From NCBI RefSeq assembly GCF_003710905.1, contig NZ_RHHV01000013.1:62001-126000 (forward strand): a DNA stretch of 64,000 nt, written 5' to 3'. The first letter of the stretch is position 1. Each line of letters begins with the position of its first letter. Positions 26,747 to 35,706 of this stretch are shown here, in pieces. The notes under the pieces are model-generated. The model did no database searches. It saw only the letters and a program-made list of their open reading frames with translations, and was not told the origin of the DNA. The stretch comes from Brevibacillus parabrevis (GTDB taxonomy: Bacteria; Bacillota; Bacilli; Brevibacillales; Brevibacillaceae). Position numbers and translations under genes: made by a program.

Positions 26747-28024
26747 TTAGTTCTTCTGTTGATATTTCATCGCTTTCGCTGCAATGTCGGTGCGATACTG
26801 TGCCCCTTCAAACGAAATCGACTGCACGGCTGCATAAGCTGCCTCACGCGCTTTTTCGAGGTTGGCTCCGGTGCCTACTACGCCAAGCACACGGCCGCCG
26901 CTTGTCACGATGCCTTCCTCGGTTTGCTTCGTTCCGGCATGAAAAACGGTTACTGTCTCTTTCGTTTGCGCAAGTCCGTCGATCCGCTTTCCTTTCGGGT
27001 ATTCCCCAGGATAGCCAGGAGCCGCCATCACCACGCATACGGCGCTGCCCTCTTTCCAGGTGACATCCACCGCATCCAGCTCTCCGTTCACGGTCGCCAC
27101 AAAAATATCGAGCAAATCCGTTTCCAAGAGCGGCAAGATCACTTGCGTCTCGGGATCGCCAAAACGGGCGTTGAACTCAACCACTTTTGGTCCTTGCTCG
27201 GTAATCATCAGTCCGGTGTAGAGGATGCCTTTGAACGGGATTCCGTCTTTGGCCATGCCTGCTGCCATCGGCTCGACGATAGTCTTCACAATCGTCTCGA
27301 CCAGCTCTGGCGACATTTGCGGCACAGGAGCGTAAGTGCCCATGCCGCCTGTATTCGGGCCGCGATCGTCGTTGAAAATGCGTTTGTGGTCCTGCGAGGT
27401 GATCATTGGCTTCACGGTTTCGCCGTCGACAAAAGAGAGCAGAGACAGCTCTTCCCCGAACATGCACTCCTCGATGACGACACGCGCTCCCGCTTCTCCA
27501 AAGACGCTTTCCTGCATGATTTGCCGCAGCGCTTCTTCCGCTTCCTCGATAGTCTCGGCCACTACGACGCCTTTGCCTGCGGCCAGACCGTCTGCTTTTA
27601 CCACGATTGGCGCGCCTTGCTGACGCACGTAGGCGCTCGCTGACTCGTAATCGAGGAACGACTCGTAAGCAGAAGTCGGGATGTTATAGCGCTTCATCAA
27701 GCTTTTGGCAAACGATTTGCTGCCTTCGATCATCGCCGCCTTACTGTTCGGCCCGAAAATAGGCAGGTTGCGTTCCTCGAAGAAATCGACGATCCCGCCC
27801 AAAAGCGGATCTTCCGGGCCTACCACAGTCAGATCGATTCCCTCGTCTTTGGCAAACTGGGCCATAGCGGCAAAGTCATTGACGCCAATCGGGACGTTTT
27901 GCGCAATCTCAGCCGTTCCTCCGTTGCCGGGAGCGCAGTATACTTTCTGTACTTTGGAGCTTTGCAAAAGCTTCCAGATAATGGCGTGCTCGCGGCCGCC
28001 GCCGCCTACTACCAATACTTTCAT
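26747..28024 (-). CDS. purD: Phosphoribosylamine-glycine ligase PurD
   Basis: 425 residues, ATP-grasp enzyme making glycinamide ribonucleotide from phosphoribosylamine, glycine and ATP. Start MKVLVVGGGGREHAI; ATP-grasp elements VKADGLAAGKGVVVAE, EEALRQIM, GPNTGGMGTYAP and VEFNARFGDPETQ. AGGAGGATAT is the ribosome binding site. Last gene of the purHD unit, 37 bp after purH, followed by a strong terminator. Confidence 0.96.
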   Translation of the reverse strand: MKVLVVGGGGREHAIIWKLLQSSKVQKVYCAPGNGGTAEIAQNVPIGVNDFAAMAQFAKDEGIDLTVVGPEDPLLGGIVDFFEERNLPIFGPNSKAAMIEGSKSFAKSLMKRYNIPTSAYESFLDYESASAYVRQQGAPIVVKADGLAAGKGVVVAETIEEAEEALRQIMQESVFGEAGARVVIEECMFGEELSLLSFVDGETVKPMITSQDHKRIFNDDRGPNTGGMGTYAPVPQMSPELVETIVKTIVEPMAAGMAKDGIPFKGILYTGLMITEQGPKVVEFNARFGDPETQVILPLLETDLLDIFVATVNGELDAVDVTWKEGSAVCVVMAAPGYPGEYPKGKRIDGLAQTKETVTVFHAGTKQTEEGIVTSGGRVLGVVGTGANLEKAREAAYAAVQSISFEGAQYRTDIAAKAMKYQQKN

Positions 28025-28061
28025 ATGGATATCCTCCTGTTACTGAAGGGATCTGTACAGA

Positions 28062-29612
28062 TTAGTGCTTGAAGTGGCGCGTGCCAGTGAACACCATGGC
28101 GATTCCTGCGCGGTTGCAAGCGTCGATGGACTCCTGATCGCGAATCGAGCCGCCTGGCTGAATGATCGCCGTAATGCCTGCGGCAGCAGCTGCTTCTACA
28201 GTGTCTCCCATCGGGAAAAACGCATCGGAAGCCAAAACGGAGCCTTTTGCCAGCTCGCCCGCTTGCTCGATGGCGATTTTCGCAGCGCCGACACGGTTCA
28301 TTTGACCTGCGCCGACGCCGATCGTCATGTTGTCTTTTGCCAGCAAAATAGCGTTGGACTTCACGTGCTTGACAACCTTCCAGGCGAATTGCAGTTGGGC
28401 CATTTCTTCCGCTGTCGGTTGACGGTCGGTTACAACCTGGATTTCACTTTCTTCCAGCTGTTTGTAATCGAAGTCCTGAATCAATGCGCCGCCCGCTACC
28501 GGAGCCACGCGGAACAGATTGTCCGCTTTTTTCGCAGACTCATTCAATGCCGGGATGCGCAAGAGACGCAAGTTCTTTTTCTCGGCGAGAACCGCTTTCG
28601 CTTCTTCCGTAAAATCAGGAGCAATGATAATCTCCAGGAAAATTTCTTTCATCGCCAAGGCCGTATCTTTGTCAATCGCCTGGTTCGCCGCTACGATACC
28701 GCCGAAAATGGAGACAGGATCAGCCTCGTACGCCTTTTGGTACGCTTGGCGAATATCTGCGCCGATGCCCACGCCACAAGGGTTGGAATGCTTGATCGCC
28801 ACAACTGCCGGCTGGGTAAATTCACGCACAATCGCCAGCGCCGCGTCCGCATCGTTGATGTTGTTGTAGGAAAGCTCTTTGCCTTGCAGTTGCTCTGCGT
28901 AGCCGATGCTCAGCTGGCTGGACAGCGGTTCGCGGTAAAAAGCAGCGCGTTGGTGCGGATTTTCGCCGTAGCGCAAGTCTTGCGCTTTTTCGTACGTCAC
29001 CGTGTAGCTCTCTGGCAGCAGCTCGCCCACTTGCTCGCTCAAATAACGGGAGATCAGGGCATCGTAGGCAGCTGTGTGACGGAATACTTTCGCAGCCAGA
29101 CGACGGCGCGTTTCCAGCGTAGTATCGCCGTTTGCCTCGATTTCCTCGGCTACCTTTTCATAATCGGCGGAATCGACCACGACGCTCACGAACGCATGGT
29201 TTTTCGCCGCAGAACGCAGCATCGTCGGCCCACCAATATCAATATTCTCAATCGCATCTTCGTATGTCACGTCCGGTTTGGCAATCGTTTCCTTGAATGG
29301 ATACAAGTTTACCACAACCAGATCGATCGTTTCGATGTTCAGGTCTTTCAGTTGCTTTTGATGTGCCTCGTTGTCACGCACAGCCAAGAGGCCGCTGTGG
29401 ATATTCGGATGCAGCGTTTTGACGCGCCCGTCCAAAATCTCGGGAAATCCGGTTACTTCGGAAATGCCAATGACGGGAACACCCTCTGCTTTCAAGAGAG
29501 AAGCCGTACCTCCGGTGGAAATGATCTCTACTCCGGCAGCTGCCAAACGACGGGCAAACGGAATCAATCCTGTCTTGTCAGAAACGCTGATCAACGCTTT
29601 TTTCACACTCAC
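28062..29612 (-). CDS. purH: Bifunctional AICAR formyltransferase/IMP cyclohydrolase PurH
   Basis: 516 residues, the last two steps to IMP. N-terminal cyclohydrolase (about 1-195: [41 protein letters not shown]) and C-terminal transformylase (about 200-516) with KHSNPCGVG and [19 protein letters not shown] start at 29612 behind AGGAGGTTCT. First gene of a separate purHD transcription unit with its own PurBox-like promoter, not part of the purCSQLFMN transcript. Confidence 0.96.
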   Translation of the reverse strand: MSVKKALISVSDKTGLIPFARRLAAAGVEIISTGGTASLLKAEGVPVIGISEVTGFPEILDGRVKTLHPNIHSGLLAVRDNEAHQKQLKDLNIETIDLVVVNLYPFKETIAKPDVTYEDAIENIDIGGPTMLRSAAKNHAFVSVVVDSADYEKVAEEIEANGDTTLETRRRLAAKVFRHTAAYDALISRYLSEQVGELLPESYTVTYEKAQDLRYGENPHQRAAFYREPLSSQLSIGYAEQLQGKELSYNNINDADAALAIVREFTQPAVVAIKHSNPCGVGIGADIRQAYQKAYEADPVSIFGGIVAANQAIDKDTALAMKEIFLEIIIAPDFTEEAKAVLAEKKNLRLLRIPALNESAKKADNLFRVAPVAGGALIQDFDYKQLEESEIQVVTDRQPTAEEMAQLQFAWKVVKHVKSNAILLAKDNMTIGVGAGQMNRVGAAKIAIEQAGELAKGSVLASDAFFPMGDTVEAAAAAGITAIIQPGGSIRDQESIDACNRAGIAMVFTGTRHFKH

Positions 29613-29671
29613 GGATAGAACCTCCTGACTATTAGTAAGAAAACATGGCTAAAAGCTTTTTTGCAATACTA

Positions 29672-29721
29672 AAACACGAACATTCCTTTCATATTAAAAC
29701 ATAATTGTACGTTTTTATCAA
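29672..29721 (-). promoter_or_regulatory. purH promoter with PurBox-like site
   Basis: Minus strand: TTGATA (29716-29721), 17 bp, TTTAAT (29693-29698). AAACACGAACATT at 29672-29684 (plus strand) matches 11 of 13 positions of the PurR box AWWWCCGAACWWT and lies over the predicted start of transcription. The promoter is strikingly similar to that of purC (39637-39665), base for base over most of its length. Confidence 0.65.
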
Positions 29722-29807
29722 GAGTTTCCTCAGCGAAAACAAACGCAGCCGCCCATGCCTGTTCGGCACTCGCGACTGCACATTCCCGCTTTTTTCCGGC
29801 AGCAGGC

Positions 29808-30182
29808 TTACCGCTTCTTTTTGTTTCCACCGGACAGCTTTTTCACCCGCTCGGCAAGGGACAGATGCTTGCTCTTCCCAGCCGCTCTCGACGGCTTTTT
29901 GGGCTTGCTGCTTTTGGCCTTGACCTCTTTCGCTTTCGGGACCATGCTGCCCAGTTCTTCCATGGAAATGGACTTGCCGTTTTTCATCCTGTCCTTGACG
30001 CGTTCCTTCGTCTCCTCGGGAACATCAAGTCCCATGTCGGACAGTTCTTCCATCAGCTCGTCGATATTGCCCCCGCCTTTGGGAAATTTTTGTGCGAGCT
30101 TCATAATATCGTTCAGCGTCCATTCCCGCCCTGTTCGCTTGCTTAGCTTGCCCAGCAAATCGGCAACAAAATCTCCGCTCAA
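29808..30182 (-). CDS. Small basic protein, possibly SpoVIF-like
   Basis: 124 residues, TTG start at 30182 behind GAGGAGGAG, a strong site. The N-terminal two thirds is helical and acidic (LGKLSKRTGREWTLNDIMKLAQKF ... VPEETKERVKDRMKNGKSISMEELGSM) and the C-terminal 45 residues are Lys/Ser-rich, ending GGNKKKR. The pattern KKTG-x-DDIMKLA ... VPKE.KERI....NGK resembles stage VI sporulation protein F, but I make that link by eye only. It lies between purH and the GGDEF-EAL gene, upstream of purH on the same strand; it may be read into purH. Confidence 0.6.
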   Translation of the reverse strand: MSGDFVADLLGKLSKRTGREWTLNDIMKLAQKFPKGGGNIDELMEELSDMGLDVPEETKERVKDRMKNGKSISMEELGSMVPKAKEVKAKSSKPKKPSRAAGKSKHLSLAERVKKLSGGNKKKR

Positions 30183-30266
30183 ATCGGCTCCTCCTCTTCA
30201 GCTGCTTCTTTTTACAATATGTCGGCAGGGCGGATTTGGTTTGCTTTCAGACGTACGAATCGTTTG

Positions 30267-30295
30267 TTGACAATGATTCTCAGTTTCATTAACAT
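30267..30295 (+). promoter_or_regulatory. Promoter of the GGDEF-EAL gene with Fur-box-like overlap
   Basis: TTGACA (30267-30272), 17 bp, TAACAT (30290-30295). TGACAATGATTCTCA at 30268-30282 matches 13 of 15 positions of the Fur 7-1-7 box TGATAATNATTATCA and covers the -35. Confidence 0.55.
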
Positions 30296-30332
30296 AAATG
30301 GTACTATTACATGCATCAGCCCGGAGGCTTAC

Positions 30333-32510
30333 ATGAAGTCAACTCGCCATCAGCTGCTTTTTCCACCAGTTGACGATTCTTTGGGTGCCATGCCTTCCTC
30401 AGCCTTGCATGAAACTTTGCTACAGCCCATTCTGGAGCACATGGAGGCCGGAGTGACTGTGTACGGGTTGGATGGGCGCATCCTTTTTTTCAATGAAGCG
30501 GCCAAGCGCTTCGGCATGTCCGAGCCTATAGACTTGCATGAACATACGTACGGCTCTTATTCCTTTTACCATCCTGACGGCAGCACTCCTGTAGCTTTTG
30601 CGGAGTTGCCGTCTGTCCGCGTGTTGCGCAACGAACAAGTCTACAACCAGGAGATTTGGGTACAGCCTCTCGGAAAAGCTGTTTCCATCCTGGTCGCCAA
30701 CGGCAAGCTGCTGTCCTCGCCCACCGGAGAACCTGTCGGCGCCTTGATCGTCACTCACGATATTACGGAGCGAAAATGGGCGCAGCAACGTCTGGAAGTG
30801 AGCGAGCAGCGCTACAAATCTTTGTTTGAGCATAATCCGAATATCGTCTGCTGGCTCGACTTGTCCGGAAGATTCCTGAACGTCAATCCCGCTTTTGAGT
30901 GCGTGACCGGATACACCCTGGACGATGTGCGCAATCAGTCTTACCGGGCGCTGCTGAATCAGGAAGGGATTCGCCGCGTGCTTTTGATGTCCCGGAACGC
31001 CCAGCAAGGAAGCTCGGACAATTACGATATTTCCACTTTTCATAAAGACGGGACGCAAATCGAACTGAATGTCACCGTCGTCCCGATCGTGGTGACGAAT
31101 ACGGTCGTAGGCTATTTCGCCATCGCCACGGATATTACGAAACGAAAGCAAACCGAAGCCATGATTCACTATCTCGCCTATCACGACACGTTGACGGGCT
31201 TGCCGAACCGCTCCCTTTTCCAAAGCAGGCTCGATGCCGCTCTCGAACAGGCCGCCTGCGAGCAAAGCCAGCTCGCTGTCCTGTTTCTCGACCTGGATCG
31301 GTTCAAATACATCAATGACACACTCGGACATTCCACGGGAGACGGCCTGCTTGCGCAAATCGCCCGGCGACTGCAAGAGACTGCACGTCCTAACGATACG
31401 GTCTGCCGCTTGGGTGGCGACGAATTTACGATCATCCTGCCCCGGATGTCCCATACGGAAGCAAAAAGGTTCGCAGAAGCCGTTTTGCAAAGGCTGAGCA
31501 TGCCGATCACGGTTGGTGACCAAAGCTTTGTGGTCACAATCAGCATCGGAATCAGCCTTTTTCCACAGGACGGCACGGACGCGGAAGCTTTGGTCAAAAA
31601 TGCGGACGCAGCCATGTATCAGGCGAAGGAACACGGCCGCAACAACATCCAGTTTTTCCAACCGGAGATGAACGACGCCTTCGTCAAAAAAATGACGTTG
31701 GAAGCCGGACTGCGCACTGCGCTGGAGAACGAGGAATTTCAGTTGTACTATCAGCCCCAGTACGACAGCAAGCACGAGCATATTGTCGGCCTGGAGGCGT
31801 TGATCCGCTGGCAGCATCCGGTGTATGGCATCGTCTCTCCGCTTGATTTCATTCCGCTCGCCGAAGAGACGGGACTGATCATTCCCATCGGTCGCTGGGT
31901 GTTGCAGACAGCTTGCCAGCAGTTCGTCAAGTGGCAGCAGCAAGCTTTGCCTCCTGTGCGGCTTGCCGTCAATTTGTCGATGCGCCAGTTGCAGGACAAG
32001 CATCTGGTGACGATGGTCCAAGACATTTTGCAACAAACGGGGCTACACCCAAGCTACTTGGAGCTGGAAATAACCGAAAGTATCGCCATGCACAGGCTTG
32101 ACGCTGTCATTCCCCGCCTGCAAAAGCTGCAAGCCATGGGCATCCAGATATCAATTGATGACTTCGGCACCGGGTACAGCTCGCTTAGCTGCTTGCAGCT
32201 TTTGCCGATCAATTCGTTGAAAATCGATCAGTCGTTTATGCGCAACATGTCGGACTCTTCTTCTCACTTGCCGATCGTCACCGCAATCGCAGCCATGGCT
32301 CACAGCCTGAAGCTGTCTCTCGTAGCAGAAGGCGTCGAAACGAAGGAACAGCTATCGTTTTTGCGATCGCTTGGCTGCCTGACGGTGCAGGGCTATTTTT
32401 TCAGCAAACCCGTTCCGGCGGATGAATGTGAAAAGCTGCTGGCCAAAAGCGCTGCCCGTTCGGATAAGCGGATTTTTCCCGGGACTGGTTGCACAAGCTC
32501 AGTTGAATAA
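30333..32510 (+). CDS. PAS-PAS-GGDEF-EAL cyclic-di-GMP enzyme
   Basis: 725 residues from ATG 30333 behind CCGGAGG. Two PAS domains (about 30-140 and 155-275), then GGDEF (about 280-445; intact active motif GGDEF at 361-365) and EAL (about 460-700; EAL at 488-490, DDFGTGYSSL loop intact). No membrane segment, so a cytoplasmic sensor. Both catalytic motifs look competent, so it may make or hydrolyse c-di-GMP; which dominates is not readable. It interrupts the purine region on the opposite strand, between purN and purH. C-di-GMP controls motility and pili, and a Tad pilus locus lies 16 kb away. Confidence 0.9.
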   Translation: MKSTRHQLLFPPVDDSLGAMPSSALHETLLQPILEHMEAGVTVYGLDGRILFFNEAAKRFGMSEPIDLHEHTYGSYSFYHPDGSTPVAFAELPSVRVLRNEQVYNQEIWVQPLGKAVSILVANGKLLSSPTGEPVGALIVTHDITERKWAQQRLEVSEQRYKSLFEHNPNIVCWLDLSGRFLNVNPAFECVTGYTLDDVRNQSYRALLNQEGIRRVLLMSRNAQQGSSDNYDISTFHKDGTQIELNVTVVPIVVTNTVVGYFAIATDITKRKQTEAMIHYLAYHDTLTGLPNRSLFQSRLDAALEQAACEQSQLAVLFLDLDRFKYINDTLGHSTGDGLLAQIARRLQETARPNDTVCRLGGDEFTIILPRMSHTEAKRFAEAVLQRLSMPITVGDQSFVVTISIGISLFPQDGTDAEALVKNADAAMYQAKEHGRNNIQFFQPEMNDAFVKKMTLEAGLRTALENEEFQLYYQPQYDSKHEHIVGLEALIRWQHPVYGIVSPLDFIPLAEETGLIIPIGRWVLQTACQQFVKWQQQALPPVRLAVNLSMRQLQDKHLVTMVQDILQQTGLHPSYLELEITESIAMHRLDAVIPRLQKLQAMGIQISIDDFGTGYSSLSCLQLLPINSLKIDQSFMRNMSDSSSHLPIVTAIAAMAHSLKLSLVAEGVETKEQLSFLRSLGCLTVQGYFFSKPVPADECEKLLAKSAARSDKRIFPGTGCTSSVE

Positions 32511-32565
32511 ACCGTATCTCGGACCGTGCGCGAGAGAAAGATTTTGGCGCTCACGCTGCCAGCAC

Positions 32566-32604
32566 GAAAAAGACCGACACGATTGAGCTGTGTCGGTCTT
32601 TTGT
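32566..32604. terminator. Bidirectional terminator between GGDEF-EAL gene and purN
   Basis: AGACCGACAC (32571-32580), loop GATTGAGCT, GTGTCGGTCT (32590-32599), with A-run before and TTTTG after. It ends both convergent genes. Confidence 0.88.
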
Positions 32605-32610
32605 TGCCTG

Positions 32611-33222
32611 TTATGATCTCACCTGAACTTGACGTCCTGCAACCTGCACCCGGCCTTCCGCCAGCATGCCGATGACTTCCACCAGCAGTCCGTGCTCCAC
32701 GGCGTGGATGCGCGCTGCCAGCGTTTCCGCCGTATCCTGCTCCTGCACTGCTACCGGGACCTGAGCGATGATCGGCCCCGTATCGAGACCGGCATCTACC
32801 AGATGTACCGTTACCCCCGTTATCTTTACCCCGTAAGCAAGTGCCTGGCCGATCGCGTCTTTGCCTGGAAAAGCTGGCAACAGCGACGGATGCAGATTGA
32901 TGATGCTTCCTTCGTAGGCAGCCAAAAGCGTTTCGCCCACCAGCCGCATATAGCCTGCCAGCACGACCAGCGAAATCTCCCGCTTTTGCAGCTCTTGCAC
33001 GACTTCTGCTTCAAAAGCTGCCTTGTTGGCGTAATCTTTTGGCTGAAACACGAATGCTTCAATGCCCAGACGTTCCGCGCGTTCCAGCACCTTCGCCTGC
33101 GGCTTGTCGCATACGAGCAAAGCGACTTCCACACCGGGAAGTCGGCCTGCCTGGACAGCCTGCACGATCGCTTCGAAGTTGGAGCCGCTTCCTGAGGCGA
33201 AAATGGCCAGCTTTCTCACCAT
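32611..33222 (-). CDS. purN: Phosphoribosylglycinamide formyltransferase PurN
   Basis: 203 residues; formylates GAR with 10-formyl-THF. [11 protein letters not shown] binds the nucleotide, and the catalytic triad region reads [12 protein letters not shown] with [16 protein letters not shown]. Overlaps purM by 7 bp. Last gene of the purCSQLFMN operon. Confidence 0.95.
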   Translation of the reverse strand: MVRKLAIFASGSGSNFEAIVQAVQAGRLPGVEVALLVCDKPQAKVLERAERLGIEAFVFQPKDYANKAAFEAEVVQELQKREISLVVLAGYMRLVGETLLAAYEGSIINLHPSLLPAFPGKDAIGQALAYGVKITGVTVHLVDAGLDTGPIIAQVPVAVQEQDTAETLAARIHAVEHGLLVEVIGMLAEGRVQVAGRQVQVRS

Positions 33223-34256
33223 TCCACCCCGTTGTATACGACTTTGCGCTCACCCTCCTGAATGTTGCCAATCAGGTACGGCTGCTCGCCAAGCTCTTGC
33301 AGTTTTTCCATGACGCTCGCTGCGTCTGCTTCTTTCACGACCAGCATCATGCCGATGCCCATGTTGAACGTTTTGTACATGTCGGGATACGAAATGTTTC
33401 CTGCTTCCTGTACAAGTGTGAAAATCGGCAGAACAGGCCAGGAGCCTACGTTAATGGCCGCTTGCGTGTTTTCCGGCAACACGCGCGGGATATTTTCCGT
33501 GAAGCCGCCGCCTGTGATGTGGGCCAAAGCTTTTACTTCAAACGATTCGAGCACAGCCAGCACTTGCTTCACGTAAATGCGAGTCGGGGTCAGCAGCTCT
33601 TCGCCGAGCTTTTTGCCCAATGCGTCTACATGGTCGTGCAAGGACATGCCCTTGTCTGCCAAGAGCACTTTGCGCACGAGCGAGAAGCCGTTGCTGTGCA
33701 CGCCGCTGGAGGCAAGCCCGATCAAAACGTCACCTGCTGCCACATTCGCACCCGTGATCATTTTGCTTTCGTCGACAACCCCTACGGTAAATCCAGCGAT
33801 GTCGTATTCGCCCTCGGCGTACATGCCTGGCATTTCTGCCGTCTCGCCGCCAATGAGCGAGCAGCCGGACTGGGAGCAGCCCTCGGCGATCCCGCTGACA
33901 ATCGCCTCGATTTTTTCCGGAACGACTTTGTCTACCGCCAAATAGTCGAGGAAAAAGAGCGGCTCCGCGCCTTGCACCACGACGTCATTGACGCACATGG
34001 CAACGGCGTCGATCCCGATCGTATCGTGTTTGTCCATGGCAAAAGCCAGCTTCAGCTTGGTGCCCACCCCGTCGGTACCAGATACGAGAATCGGCTTTTC
34101 GTATTTTTTCGTGTCCAGACGGAACAGTGCTCCGAAGCCGCCCAAATCGGTCAGCACTTCGGGACGGAATGTCCGCTTCACGTGTTTTTTCATGCGTTCG
34201 ACTGCTTCGTTACCCGCATCGATGTCTACGCCCGCTTGTTTGTATGCTTCACTCAT
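33216..34256 (-). CDS. purM: Phosphoribosylformylglycinamidine cyclo-ligase PurM
   Basis: 346 residues; makes AIR. ATG at 34256 ([16 protein letters not shown]) is behind AAGGGGGAGA; a longer frame upstream is read-through into the purF end. Family motifs [25 protein letters not shown] and [13 protein letters not shown]. Starts 31 bp after purF stops. Confidence 0.96.
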   Translation of the reverse strand: MSEAYKQAGVDIDAGNEAVERMKKHVKRTFRPEVLTDLGGFGALFRLDTKKYEKPILVSGTDGVGTKLKLAFAMDKHDTIGIDAVAMCVNDVVVQGAEPLFFLDYLAVDKVVPEKIEAIVSGIAEGCSQSGCSLIGGETAEMPGMYAEGEYDIAGFTVGVVDESKMITGANVAAGDVLIGLASSGVHSNGFSLVRKVLLADKGMSLHDHVDALGKKLGEELLTPTRIYVKQVLAVLESFEVKALAHITGGGFTENIPRVLPENTQAAINVGSWPVLPIFTLVQEAGNISYPDMYKTFNMGIGMMLVVKEADAASVMEKLQELGEQPYLIGNIQEGERKVVYNGVEW

Positions 34257-34287
34257 CGTTTCTCCCCCTTGCAAGAGGTTGCTTGTA

Positions 34288-35706
34288 TTAGCACTTGGTC
34301 GCTGGTAGCGCCTCTTCAAATTCAATCTCGGTCGGATACTCCCCTGTAAAGCAGGCGAGGCAGTGTCCTTTGTTTGGAGCCGAATCCTGGCGGCCGATGG
34401 CATTGATCATGCCCTCGACGGACAAGAAGGACAAGGAATCGGCTTCAATGATTTGACGAATTTCCTCTACCGACTTGGTCGACGCAATCAGCTCGTCGCG
34501 CGTAGAGGTATCGATTCCGTAGAAACAAGAGTTCATGACAGGCGGAGAGCTGATGCGGACATGAACTTCCTTGGCGCCAGCTTCGCGCAGCATGCGGACA
34601 ATCCGGTTGCTTGTCGTACCGCGCACGATCGAATCGTCGATCATGACGACCCGTTTGCCTTCCACGACTTTGCGAACGGCAGACAGCTTGAGATAAACAG
34701 CCCGCTCGCGCAGCTCCTGGCTCGGCTGGATAAAAGTACGGCCGACGTAGCGGTTTTTGATCAGACCGATCTCGTACGGAATACCTGTCGCTTCCGCAAA
34801 ACCGATCGCCGCCGAAATACTCGAATCCGGCACCCCTGTAACCACATCAGCGTCGATAGCCGATTCCAGGGCAAGCTGCTTGCCGAGGCGCTTTCTCGCC
34901 ATGTGGACGTTGATCCCGTCGATGTCGCTGTCAGGACGGGCGAAATAAATGTATTCAAACGTGCAAATCGAGCGCTGCGTTGTCTCGGTATGCTTGGTTT
35001 CGATGATGCCATCCTGATCGACGACGATCATTTCTCCCGGCTGAACATCGCGCCAGTACTGCGCCCCGATAATATCGAACGCACAGGTCTCGGAAGCCAC
35101 AGTGATCGCATCCCCCAGTCGGCCGAGAGACAGCGGACGGAGTCCATTCGGATCAAGAGCGATGACCAACTGCTTCTCGTTCATGACCAACAGCGCATAC
35201 GCGCCCTTGATGTGCTGGAGAGCATCTTTTACTGCTCCTGGCAAATCGCGGCTCTCGGAGCGTGCGATCAGGTGGGCAATAACCTCGGTGTCGCTTGTCG
35301 TTTGAAAAATGGAGCCTTTCGCTTCCAGCTCTTTTCTCAGGACAGCGGCATTGACGAGGTTGCCGTTATGAGCAACAGCCATGCTGCCTTGCGCGTAGCG
35401 GAAAAACAGCGGCTGGGCATTTTCGATTTTGCTGGAGCCAGCGGTCGTATAACGGGTATGACCGATGGCGATATGGCCACGGAATTTTTCCAGGTCGCCT
35501 TTGCCGAATGCTTCGGAGACGAGTCCCATTCCCCGGTGCTTATACCACTTCTCGCCGTCGGAGGCGCAGATACCTGCGCTCTCCTGACCGCGATGCTGAA
35601 GGGCATGCAGACCCAGATAGGTCAATTGGGATGCTTCCTTGTGGTTGTAAATGCCAAAGACGCCGCATTCTTCATTCAGTTTGTCCCAGATTACCCGATC
35701 AAACAT
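34288..35706 (-). CDS. purF: Amidophosphoribosyltransferase PurF
   Basis: 472 residues; first committed step of purine synthesis. A short propeptide (13 residues) ends before the catalytic N-terminal Cys14 ([13 protein letters not shown]); in B. subtilis the mature enzyme starts at Cys12 after removing 11. PRPP-binding loop [16 protein letters not shown]; the C terminus has [11 protein letters not shown], one of the cysteines that hold the Fe-S cluster in the Bacillus type. Overlaps purL by 16 bp. Confidence 0.96.
   Translation of the reverse strand: MFDRVIWDKLNEECGVFGIYNHKEASQLTYLGLHALQHRGQESAGICASDGEKWYKHRGMGLVSEAFGKGDLEKFRGHIAIGHTRYTTAGSSKIENAQPLFFRYAQGSMAVAHNGNLVNAAVLRKELEAKGSIFQTTSDTEVIAHLIARSESRDLPGAVKDALQHIKGAYALLVMNEKQLVIALDPNGLRPLSLGRLGDAITVASETCAFDIIGAQYWRDVQPGEMIVVDQDGIIETKHTETTQRSICTFEYIYFARPDSDIDGINVHMARKRLGKQLALESAIDADVVTGVPDSSISAAIGFAEATGIPYEIGLIKNRYVGRTFIQPSQELRERAVYLKLSAVRKVVEGKRVVMIDDSIVRGTTSNRIVRMLREAGAKEVHVRISSPPVMNSCFYGIDTSTRDELIASTKSVEEIRQIIEADSLSFLSVEGMINAIGRQDSAPNKGHCLACFTGEYPTEIEFEEALPATKC

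Noticed and set aside
29740-29780. GTTCGG core as a second PurBox for purH
   Set aside because: The flanking bases do not match (CTGTTCGGCACT) and it is about 70 bp from the other site, not the usual 16-17 bp.
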